Shown: positions 8,400 through 15,661 of the stretch, piece after piece
How positions within the stretch are numbered: the stretch's first letter is position 1
How the letters are laid out: every line of letters begins with the position of its first letter
Assembly: GCA_016708345.1 (NCBI GenBank)
Contig: JADJFX010000003.1
Coordinates: forward strand, 310,001 to 374,000
DNA: 64,000 nucleotides
DNA from: Candidatus Rhodoferax bjergmarkensis
Lineage (GTDB): Bacteria > Pseudomonadota > Gammaproteobacteria > Burkholderiales > Burkholderiaceae_C
Direction: 5' to 3'
Notes under the pieces: generated by a model
Seen by the model: the letters and a program-made list of their open reading frames with translations, nothing else
Database searches by the model: none
Told to the model about the DNA's origin: nothing
Program-made: the position numbers and the translations under genes

Positions 8400-9830
8400 C
8401 TAGCGCACTTGGCGTTTTGTGCTTTGTTGATTGCTATTTGCGGTTGGTGAAGTTTTGATTTCCAGCTGAATATCGTCACTATTTTTCAAGCCTGCCCGCA
8501 CGCCCAAAGCCAGGCGCAGGCGCTGTTTTTCCGCCGGACTCAGGGGGCTCGCCAGCATGAGTTGCACAAGCAATACAGGCTGCTCGGGAGTGGTTTTTTC
8601 GGTATCGCCAGCGGGATTTGCGGCATGGCGATAACCCGACGTTACGGTAACGTTCAAAGCCTGTGGAAACTGTGCGCTGATTTCACGGTATATGTCATGC
8701 AGCGGAAGTTGGGTTGCTGAAGTTCTTTTCACTTCATCCAGTTCCTTTTGAAGGGACTCTATTCGCGCTTCGCGGGCAATGATTTCAGTCTGACTGGATT
8801 TGATGAAATCTTGAAGAATGTCTTTCTTGACTGCATTGATGTCGGGCATTACCTGCCCTGACTGCACCACCACAAGTTCAACATTGTCGAATCCGAACTC
8901 TGAGGTTCGCTTTTGCATGTCTTTGATCACGGTGTCAGACAGTCGCTCGCCTGCCAAAGTCACCCGGATTTTTCTGGCTTGATAATCCGGGCTTTGCGAC
9001 AACACCAGCACATTCGGATTAGCGCTGACGACTGCCTGAATGTATCTCGAACTGTTGACGATAAACCACTCCTTTTGTACCAGGTGGTAGGCCAGGTAAA
9101 AACTTGGCCCCACCGTCAACACCACCACCAAACCGATGACGGTTCGGCGCTTTACGACGGCGTGATCTTCCAATACCTTGACGCTGGGCAAATGCATCAA
9201 GCGCACCATCATCAAGGTGGCAAAAGCAATGAATACACAGTTGATGGCAAACAAATAAAAAGCACCTAAAAAATACTCAAGGTTGCCGACCGCCACGCCA
9301 TAACCTGCAGTGCACAGTGGCGGCATGAGGGCCGTTGCAATTGCCACACCCGGAATCAGATTGGACTTGACGTGCCGAGTGGCTCCGATCGCGCCTGCCA
9401 AACCACCAAACAAGGCAATCAGCACGTCCCAAATTGATGGCGTGGTGCGTGCCAGGAGTTCTGAATGAGCTTGAGACAAGGGTGTGATCAAAAAGTAGCC
9501 CGTTGAAGCCAGCAGACTCAGCAAAGCCGCCAGCCCCAGGTTGAACAGAGACGAGCGCATCAGGTCTGAATCGTTGATGCCTGCCCCATAGCCCAAGGCC
9601 ATGATGGGCCCCATCAGCGGCGATATCAGCATCGCACCAATGATCACAGCCGTTGAATTGACGTTCAGGCCAATAGAGGCGATGAATATCGCAAAAATCA
9701 GCACCCAAAGGTTGGTGCCGCGAAATTCAACGCCACTGCGAAAAGTTTCGTCGATTTCTGAAGCGTCAGCCTGGTCAGGCAGCAGGTCAAAGCGTGAATT
9801 CACGCGTTTGCGCCAAGATTCCAAATACAT
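8400..9830 (-). CDS. DUF389 family integral membrane protein
   Basis: A 476-residue protein. Residues about 35-235 contain five to six membrane segments with the DUF389 signature regions STAVIIGAMLISPLMGPIMALGYG and GGLAGAIGATRH...VAIATALMPPLCTAGYG. The C-terminal half is soluble and mixed alpha/beta, with a coiled-coil stretch (about 340-370, EIIAREARIESLQKELDEVKR). Family members are uncharacterised transporter- or channel-like membrane proteins. The C-terminal fold here could be regulatory. It is preceded by an 87-base gap from the next minus-strand gene and probably has its own promoter. No specific substrate can be assigned. Confidence 0.85.
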   Translation of the reverse strand: MYLESWRKRVNSRFDLLPDQADASEIDETFRSGVEFRGTNLWVLIFAIFIASIGLNVNSTAVIIGAMLISPLMGPIMALGYGAGINDSDLMRSSLFNLGLAALLSLLASTGYFLITPLSQAHSELLARTTPSIWDVLIALFGGLAGAIGATRHVKSNLIPGVAIATALMPPLCTAGYGVAVGNLEYFLGAFYLFAINCVFIAFATLMMVRLMHLPSVKVLEDHAVVKRRTVIGLVVVLTVGPSFYLAYHLVQKEWFIVNSSRYIQAVVSANPNVLVLSQSPDYQARKIRVTLAGERLSDTVIKDMQKRTSEFGFDNVELVVVQSGQVMPDINAVKKDILQDFIKSSQTEIIAREARIESLQKELDEVKRTSATQLPLHDIYREISAQFPQALNVTVTSGYRHAANPAGDTEKTTPEQPVLLVQLMLASPLSPAEKQRLRLALGVRAGLKNSDDIQLEIKTSPTANSNQQSTKRQVR

Positions 9831-9917
9831 GTCAGTTCACCGATCTGTGTTGTTTGTTGTGATGGTTCTGCACTCAAAACAGTGCCAAGGACGTTTTTGC
9901 AGCGGCAAGCTATAAAT

Positions 9918-11072
9918 TCAAGAGCAGTTTGCGCTGGCCATCAAACGCATGCTCAGTTCCCGGGAGTATTTGGATTGGGCGAAGTCGCGGCTTTGAACAT
10001 CAAAACCCTGGTTGAGCGCACGCTCCCATGTATCGCGCATGACGGTGGCGTCTTGCTCTTTGAGGCATAGCTGTTGCAGTGCCAGGATGTGACGCAGATC
10101 GGCAGCGCACACCGGGGCTTGGATTATTGTGTCCACCAAGACTTGGAGCCATTGCCGCGCAGGCAGCCATTTCCGGGCAAAGGGGTCGAACAGGTCTGCA
10201 TCCAAACCATCGCGACAGGCCAGAAAGCGGCTCACACGCTGAGCAGTTGCAGACGCAGCGGAAGCAGGCAACACCAGTACGCCGCCCAGTGCAAGTGCCG
10301 CGCAGGCTCGGGTGAACGCGGCCAAGCCCACGGCTTTGTGCAAAGACAGCGGGGTGTCGAAAACCCGTACTTCAATGGTTCCGAACTCTGGTTTGGGCCG
10401 CACGTCCCAGTAAATGTCTTTGAGCGAGGTGGCCAGACGGGTGGAAAACAGCTCTTTGGCCAGTTGTTCAAACGCGTGCCAGTTTTCAAGTTCGGGCATG
10501 GGGCCCCCATGTGGGTAGATCAGCGGCTCCAGAGGCCGTGAGGCACAAAACCCCGTGTCAGCCATCTGCAAAAAAGGGGATGCCGCCGACATGGCAATAA
10601 AAAGGGGGCACAGGGCTTGCAGCACATTGCCCATGTGAATGGCACTGTCGGCGTTGGCTGCGCCGATATGCACGTGCATGCCATAGGTGGAAAAGCGTTT
10701 GGGCAAAAATCCAAAGCGCTGGGTTAACTCTTGCGCGCGATCAGTGGGTGCCATGATGCGTTCGTTCCAGAACTGGGTGAGCTGTGTGCCACCACCCCTA
10801 ATCAGCAGCCCCATGGGCCCCGCGATGTTGCAAAGTGTCTGCGTTAGCGCCATCACCTGGGCGGCCATGTCGTCTGCGTCGGTATGCACTGAAGTGTTGA
10901 GCTCGATGGTGGAAAGAGTCGCTTCCAGTGAATACCGAGCCATGTCCTCGCGATGTTTCAAAATCTCCCAAAAGGCAAGGCTTGTGGGTGCCAGGGTGCC
11001 AGTGCTGGCGCTCACGATCTGAAATTCAAGCTCCATTCCGAAGGTCAAGGCTGCTGATTTACCGAATTGCAT
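9918..11072 (-). CDS. YbdK-type carboxylate-amine ligase (glutamate-cysteine ligase 2 family)
   Basis: A 384-residue protein. The N-terminal FGMELEFQIVS carries the acidic metal-binding residues of the GCS2 family, and TYGMHVHIG and WDVRPKPEFGTIEVRVFDTP are further family signatures. Known members join glutamate to an amine (weakly to cysteine in E. coli YbdK) with ATP. The true substrate here is unknown. The start overlaps the end of the upstream hydrolase gene by 14 bases, so the two are co-translated. A gamma-glutamyl ligase next to a gamma-glutamyl hydrolase suggests a gamma-glutamyl intermediate pathway, for example amine or polyamine handling. That is an inference from the pairing only. 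Confidence 0.85.
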   Translation of the reverse strand: MQFGKSAALTFGMELEFQIVSASTGTLAPTSLAFWEILKHREDMARYSLEATLSTIELNTSVHTDADDMAAQVMALTQTLCNIAGPMGLLIRGGGTQLTQFWNERIMAPTDRAQELTQRFGFLPKRFSTYGMHVHIGAANADSAIHMGNVLQALCPLFIAMSAASPFLQMADTGFCASRPLEPLIYPHGGPMPELENWHAFEQLAKELFSTRLATSLKDIYWDVRPKPEFGTIEVRVFDTPLSLHKAVGLAAFTRACAALALGGVLVLPASAASATAQRVSRFLACRDGLDADLFDPFARKWLPARQWLQVLVDTIIQAPVCAADLRHILALQQLCLKEQDATVMRDTWERALNQGFDVQSRDFAQSKYSRELSMRLMASANCS

Positions 11073-11901
11073 GCTGGCTTTCTGTAGTGATGTAAGTTTT
11101 TGCCTCTTTTAATGCGCGTGCAGATTCCAGAAAATCCTGCAGCAGTGGGGTGTCGTCAAAGGTGGCCGACTCATTTTTAGGGCGGAACTCGGGGTGCCAC
11201 TGCACCCCGGCGATAAAGCCCGGGCCATCCCTGCGGATGGCCTCGATGATGCCGTCTTCGGGGCTGTGTGCCTGCACCAAAAAACCGGGGGCCAGTTCGC
11301 GTATGGCCTGGTGGTGAATGCTGTTGATGCGCGCGTGGCGCAGGGCCGGGTAGAGTGAGGCAAGGTGGGTGTTCGGGAGTATCTCTATGGGGTGCGTATT
11401 GTGCTCGTACAGGTCGGTCTTGATATGCTCCAGCGCCTGCGGTTGCTGGGTTTTGATGTCTTGCCAAAGCGTGCCGCCAAAGGCGACATTGAGCATTTGC
11501 AAGCCGCGGCAAATGCCAAACACAGGTTTTCCCGCGTCCACAAAGGCCCGAATCAGCGCCATTTCATACGTGTCGCGCACGGCATCTCCAGCCCATGCGG
11601 GCTCCAGAGGTGATTGGCCATAGGTTTGCGGTGCCACATCGTTGCCGCCTTGCAGCACCAGCGCGTCCAGCGCGTCAGCATAGTACCCAAGGTGAAGCTG
11701 GTCGCGCTGCACCACACTTTGCGCGTCAACCGCAGGAATCATCACCGGCAAGGCCCCGCCAGCGATCAACCAGTGCGCCACGGATTGTTCGAGGTAATGC
11801 AATGTCTTGGTCCAGACACCCCCCAAATCCAGCACCGGGCCGGATGGGTAGTAAATGCGGGCAGACACGCCGATGAGCAGTGAAGGGGTTTGAAATGGCA
11901 T
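11059..11901 (-). CDS. Class I glutamine amidotransferase-like gamma-glutamyl hydrolase (peptidase C26, PuuD-like)
   Basis: A 280-residue protein from the ATG at 11901. A GTG nine bases upstream is possible but not needed. The nucleophile elbow VFGICRGLQMLN supplies the catalytic cysteine, and VQWHPEF near the C-terminus supplies the catalytic histidine. An N-terminal LIGVSARIYY strand and LVLQGGNDVAP loop are typical of C26 gamma-glutamyl-GABA hydrolases such as PuuD. It would cleave gamma-glutamyl amides in the cytoplasm. It is first in a two-gene operon with the YbdK-like ligase, overlapping by 14 bases. Confidence 0.88.
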   Translation of the reverse strand: MPFQTPSLLIGVSARIYYPSGPVLDLGGVWTKTLHYLEQSVAHWLIAGGALPVMIPAVDAQSVVQRDQLHLGYYADALDALVLQGGNDVAPQTYGQSPLEPAWAGDAVRDTYEMALIRAFVDAGKPVFGICRGLQMLNVAFGGTLWQDIKTQQPQALEHIKTDLYEHNTHPIEILPNTHLASLYPALRHARINSIHHQAIRELAPGFLVQAHSPEDGIIEAIRRDGPGFIAGVQWHPEFRPKNESATFDDTPLLQDFLESARALKEAKTYITTESQHAIR

Positions 11902-11987
11902 CCCAGCCACTATAACCCGCTGAAATCAATGCACTATTGCTCAGCAGTTGGGTCTGCCTCGAACGTTTTCGCGGGATTGCTAGCGCC

Positions 11988-12671
11988 TCATGCCAGTTCG
12001 GTCAATTGGCAGTAAATCTCCGATTTTGCAAAATCGCCCCCCCACGCGGTGCTGATGCAATGCTGCCCCAGCATTTGGGTCTGAAAGTGCCAGCGGGCAC
12101 CGTCGTCGCCCAGTGCGGGTGATACCTCCAGACGCACCTGGTCGGCATCAAAACGGAAGGCAAACCCGTTCAGCGCCAGCGTCAAACCCATGCCGCGAGC
12201 CTTGATGTAGCTCTCTTTCAGGGTCCATAAAAGCACCGCCCGCTGAGCCTGTTCGCAGGCAGGCAGCTCGTTCAGGTCGCTGAGTTCCTGCGGTGCGAAA
12301 ACATGGGGCGCGAGGGCCAGCAATTCGGGCCCGCGCACCAGTCGTTCGGTGTCCACCCCAATCTCCGGGTTGGGCGCTACCAGGCACACCACCAGCCCAT
12401 CGGTGTGGGATACATTGAAATGAATCGGTGCCAGGGGGAGAAGTTCCGGGCGGCCCCAGGCGTTATTTACAAACTGCAGTGACTGCGGTGCCACGCCCAG
12501 CGCCCGGCCCAGCACGGTGCGCACCAGCACCCGGGTTGCCAAGTATTCATGCCGTTTTTGCGGAGGAATAAACCGCTGGTGCTGCGCACGCTCTTGCTCA
12601 CTGAGCAGCCCCAGCGCGGCAGGGCTGCTCGCAAAGGTCTCGGGGTTCACCCACCACAGCTGCGTGCGCAT
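11988..12671 (-). CDS. 4'-phosphopantetheinyl transferase, Sfp type
   Basis: A 227-residue enzyme with the Sfp-superfamily motifs IHFNVSHTDG, IGVDTERL (Mg-binding Asp) and LWTLKESYIKARG (W-x-x-KE-x-x-x-KA). It moves phosphopantetheine from CoA to a serine of acyl carrier proteins. The obvious client is the three-ACP PfaA protein in this window, whose carriers have the GIDSIK serine. The gene lies 5.6 kb downstream of the pfa3 end and is separated from it by a restriction module. Immediately upstream is a decayed copy of the last pfa3 codons, and a 5' fragment of a ppt gene still follows the intact pfa3, so ppt was probably the last gene of the pfa operon. The upstream ATG is preceded directly by that pfa3 remnant. 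Confidence 0.9.
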   Translation of the reverse strand: MRTQLWWVNPETFASSPAALGLLSEQERAQHQRFIPPQKRHEYLATRVLVRTVLGRALGVAPQSLQFVNNAWGRPELLPLAPIHFNVSHTDGLVVCLVAPNPEIGVDTERLVRGPELLALAPHVFAPQELSDLNELPACEQAQRAVLLWTLKESYIKARGMGLTLALNGFAFRFDADQVRLEVSPALGDDGARWHFQTQMLGQHCISTAWGGDFAKSEIYCQLTELA

Positions 12672-12767
12672 CAGATCAAATCAACGCAGAACCTCAACCC
12701 GTGGTTCACTCGGTCCCAACAGGCGTTAGGCCAGCCGCCCCAGCCACTGGGCGAGGGCATCGTCAAA
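12650..12767 (-). repeat. Left copy of the pfa3-end/ppt-start junction
   Basis: This stretch aligns to 18221-18346, with most positions matching but many substitutions. It covers the last ~28 codons of pfa3, the few bases between the genes and the first codons of ppt. It directly precedes the intact ppt gene. Together with the right copy it brackets the McrBC/AlbA insert. Confidence 0.75.
12681..12767 (-). pseudogene. 3'-terminal remnant of a pfa3-like gene
   Basis: Read on the minus strand, the segment translates as DDALAQWLGRLA, a stop, then RLLGPSEPRVEVLR and a stop. The intact pfa3 ends DDARAQWLGRLAQQLFGPTGPRVEGLR. The match begins abruptly at 12767. One in-frame stop and several substitutions show that it is no longer under selection as protein. 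Confidence 0.75.
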
Positions 12768-12842
12768 CCAAGTGCATCTTTGCTGTCATGATGAGCGCCA
12801 GCATGACTGGCTGCGATTGGGTTGAAATTCATGTCTTGCTTG

Positions 12843-14252
12843 TTACCTGCGTTTAGCGGTGTTGACGATGCGGTATTTCTGCGTGGGACTCTTGGGTGAT
12901 TCAGGTTGCGTCATCTGAATGAGCCCAGCTTGCAAAGCCGGTTGAAGATAGTTCGCCAAAAATGTGGGCCGGTGCTTGAGTCCCAAAGCGTCCATCGCCT
13001 CACGCACGCCCAGCGGGCCAACGTTCAGAAGATTCAAAAAGCGCGCTACTTGTTCGGTTACTTGTTCGGTTACTTGTTCGGTTGTTCGCTTCAAGGGCAA
13101 AGTTTCTGCCAGAAAAACCACCACCCGCAAGCGCATGCCAACCTCGACAAACTGCGGTTCTGGCAAGCCCAGCTCTTGCGCCTCCCGAAAAATTCGGCGT
13201 ACACCACTGCCCCACTGCTCGATCAAATTCAGCTCACGGAACACGCGGGCAAGCACATGATTGCGGATTTTGGACACGCCCTGGCGCATGTCCTCTATGG
13301 TCATGCCCGGCAACAGAATGCCGGGGCTTTCAACCTCAATGCGGTCATCAAAGAACGACACGCGAATAGGCGCACCACGCTGCGAATAATCGGCATGCAC
13401 CAGCGCGTTGATCACCGCCTCGCGCAACAGCAGCAGCGGAATGCTCCACACATCCTTGCGCCGCACGGTCGAAAAATCGGCACCGCGCATGGCGTGCTTT
13501 TTCAGGAACAGCATGATGCTGTCCACCGCAATGGGCAAGTGCTCGTGGATGTCAACGTGGTCAAAAATTTTCGCCTTGTCGGTGCCGATAAAGCGGCCGC
13601 ACTGCACCCAGGCATCTGAGAAATGCAGCGCCCGTTCTTTGCCAAACAACAGCACAGCACCCTTGGTCGGCACCATCTGGCCTTGGTACAGCGTGACCAG
13701 CTTGAGCGTGTGCAGCGCTTGTGGGTCCAGTGTGCTGATGCCAGAAAACAGTTTCCGTGCGCCGTCCAAGTCCAATGCGTTCAACCCCAGGTCAGGCATG
13801 GGCATCTCATCGAAGGCCACGCCCTCTACTGAGCGCCTGAGTTCGCCGATCAACGCCGCATCGGCCTGCCGACTGCTTGAGCCCAAACGCACATACACAC
13901 CAGTTTCTGCGCCCTCGGATTTCAGCCAATGGGGTCGGTTACCGCTGACAAACACTTCAACCACCAGAAGCGTTTTGCCTTCTACGGTCAACATTTCTAC
14001 ATTGGGCACCAGACGCGGTGCAATGCTATCGGCGATCAGGTTGCAGAGCCGTTCTTCGTCGTCGAGCGGGTTGCTGACGCCGATGATTTGGCGGTCATCG
14101 GCGATGCCGATCACCAACCTGCCGCCTGCGGTGTTGGCGAAGGCCACCAAAGCCTTTAGCAGCGGTTTTGGCGATGACAAGTCCCGCTTGAATTCGAGGG
14201 TTTTGCCTTCTGGGGATGAAGCCAGTTCGACTATGGAGTTGCTGCTCATCAT
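12843..14252 (-). CDS. AlbA_2/DUF4062-like ATP-binding protein of the divergent AAA-4 family
   Basis: A 469-residue protein. The N-terminal AlbA_2 (divergent AAA-4) domain, about residues 8-125, includes EGKTLEFKRDLS and FANTAGGRLVIGI. The central part (about 270-360) contains REAVINALVHADYSQRG and a GHKL-type ATP-binding region ending with IEQWGSGVRRI. The C-terminus is a winged-helix-like domain (about 405-460) preceded by three TEQV repeats encoded by a 12-base tandem repeat. Such proteins are often annotated as putative transcriptional regulators and are frequent in defence and mobile regions. It is the last gene of an mcrB-mcrC-albA-like operon (47 bases after mcrC). Whether it takes part in restriction or regulates the module is not known. 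Confidence 0.8.
   Translation of the reverse strand: MMSSNSIVELASSPEGKTLEFKRDLSSPKPLLKALVAFANTAGGRLVIGIADDRQIIGVSNPLDDEERLCNLIADSIAPRLVPNVEMLTVEGKTLLVVEVFVSGNRPHWLKSEGAETGVYVRLGSSSRQADAALIGELRRSVEGVAFDEMPMPDLGLNALDLDGARKLFSGISTLDPQALHTLKLVTLYQGQMVPTKGAVLLFGKERALHFSDAWVQCGRFIGTDKAKIFDHVDIHEHLPIAVDSIMLFLKKHAMRGADFSTVRRKDVWSIPLLLLREAVINALVHADYSQRGAPIRVSFFDDRIEVESPGILLPGMTIEDMRQGVSKIRNHVLARVFRELNLIEQWGSGVRRIFREAQELGLPEPQFVEVGMRLRVVVFLAETLPLKRTTEQVTEQVTEQVARFLNLLNVGPLGVREAMDALGLKHRPTFLANYLQPALQAGLIQMTQPESPKSPTQKYRIVNTAKRR
13048..13083 (-). repeat. 12-base tandem repeat, three units, coding TEQV repeats
   Basis: Three perfect head-to-tail copies of ACTTGTTCGGTT (plus strand) lie inside the AlbA-type ATPase gene and encode TEQVTEQVTEQV. 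The unit is a multiple of three, so copy-number change would lengthen or shorten the linker without breaking the frame. Confidence 0.85.
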
Positions 14253-14299
14253 TGCTCACATGAGAATATTGGATCAGGCATGCTTTTCAAAATGGCACA

Positions 14300-15661
14300 T
14301 CAGTCTGGACAATTCGAGATACTTGCGGTATTCATCATCAGATACCCACCACAGCTCTGAACTGCGTGCAACCTGATTGGAAGTGTTGTTTGTTCCGAAT
14401 CAACTAGAACCTGATCCGTTAGGTCAAAGGGAAGAACCCACAGCTTCATCCCATCGCCATAGTCAAACACTGGCAGGGACTTTTCAAAGGACTCGGTCGC
14501 CGGGTAGATAAGCACAAGCTCGCTTGCCGCCTGCCCTGCGAGGTACTTCTTGCCATATGCATACAGTTGGTAGAAATCGCCCTGGCTCAAACCGTACTTG
14601 TTGCCCCGGTCTGCGGCATCCAACTTCTTCCACTTGGTATCCAGCACCCATTTTTGGTTGGTGGACTCCAGCAATAGGTCAGGCTCCAACCGGAACATCT
14701 TGTCGCCATCGTGCATTGTTAGGTACTCGCTGGCAGCGGGGCTTCGTAGTCGAATCGTTGGCGCAATACTGCGGCGCAACCAAGCTGCAACATACCTTTC
14801 AAATAGCTTGTCCATGGGAAACAGCAGACTGAGGCCATGCCAGTTGCCCGCAACGGACAAAGGCATTTGTTGGTTCAGGATAAGTTCGCACCATGGTTTA
14901 ACCGGGCGGTAATGACTCATGAGTCTTTCATTGCGCCACCGCTTGAAATCACCATCTACGTCTTTGCTGGAGCCAATCTCACTCATGAGGCTACGCAATT
15001 CACCGGCAAGTTTCCAGTTCGCAGCGTCCCGAGTGGTCTTCGATACCTTTTCGAGTGCTAGCTTCAAAAGCCGGTTCTCCGCACCATCGGGGTCAAAAAT
15101 ATCGTGTCGAATATGAAAGAAATGCTGCTTGCCCGGTGGCTGTCGCATTTGACGCACGGTGTTCAATTGCCCGCGCAAGTAGCGTTGTTCTTCCTCAACT
15201 CGACGGTAGTCGAACCGGATGCCTGTTTTAACAATGCGCTCCAACGCAGCCAAGAACCGACCCATGACCCACTCAGTCAGCGGCGCATTGAATAACTGCA
15301 GGTCCGCTGCTCCGACCTCACGCGCTGGCAGATCAAACGAAGTCGCAATCATTCGCTGTAAGAGGGTTCTGCTTTCGTGAACCACATCGCCAGACTCATG
15401 ATGTTTGGGCAGAATTTCAATCCGTGTGCCGCACGGCGTTTCAATGACCCCGACATGCTTATCCAGCCGCAACCAAGTCCGCCCCTCGACTATCGCAAGA
15501 GATGCACCAGCCGCACTGAATCTTTGGTTTAACTTGCAAATCCAATCGAAGGCAGACTGTGAAATCTGTGCCCGATCAAGCGTGCTTTCAATGGACGTGC
15601 CATCCACTTTTTCAGTCGTGAGGCGTGCGTATTCGCGCACCACAACTGATTGAACAATCAC
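14300..15661 (-). CDS. mcrC: McrC, nuclease subunit of an McrBC-type modification-dependent restriction system
   Basis: A 453-residue protein. The N-terminal ~110 residues form the beta-rich McrB-contact domain (VIETPCGTRIEILPKHH). The middle contains RRVEEEQRYLRGQLN, typical of the family. The C-terminal PD-(D/E)xK nuclease core is visible as RLEPDLLLES (about residue 325) and WVLDTKWKK (about 340), giving the D...D-x-K catalytic pattern. McrC binds the McrB hexamer, stimulates its GTPase and cuts DNA between two modified sites. The start overlaps the mcrB stop by four bases, so the subunits are translationally coupled. Length fits the larger McrC relatives (E. coli McrC is about 350). Confidence 0.92.
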   Translation of the reverse strand: MIVQSVVVREYARLTTEKVDGTSIESTLDRAQISQSAFDWICKLNQRFSAAGASLAIVEGRTWLRLDKHVGVIETPCGTRIEILPKHHESGDVVHESRTLLQRMIATSFDLPAREVGAADLQLFNAPLTEWVMGRFLAALERIVKTGIRFDYRRVEEEQRYLRGQLNTVRQMRQPPGKQHFFHIRHDIFDPDGAENRLLKLALEKVSKTTRDAANWKLAGELRSLMSEIGSSKDVDGDFKRWRNERLMSHYRPVKPWCELILNQQMPLSVAGNWHGLSLLFPMDKLFERYVAAWLRRSIAPTIRLRSPAASEYLTMHDGDKMFRLEPDLLLESTNQKWVLDTKWKKLDAADRGNKYGLSQGDFYQLYAYGKKYLAGQAASELVLIYPATESFEKSLPVFDYGDGMKLWVLPFDLTDQVLVDSEQTTLPIRLHAVQSCGGYLMMNTASISNCPD

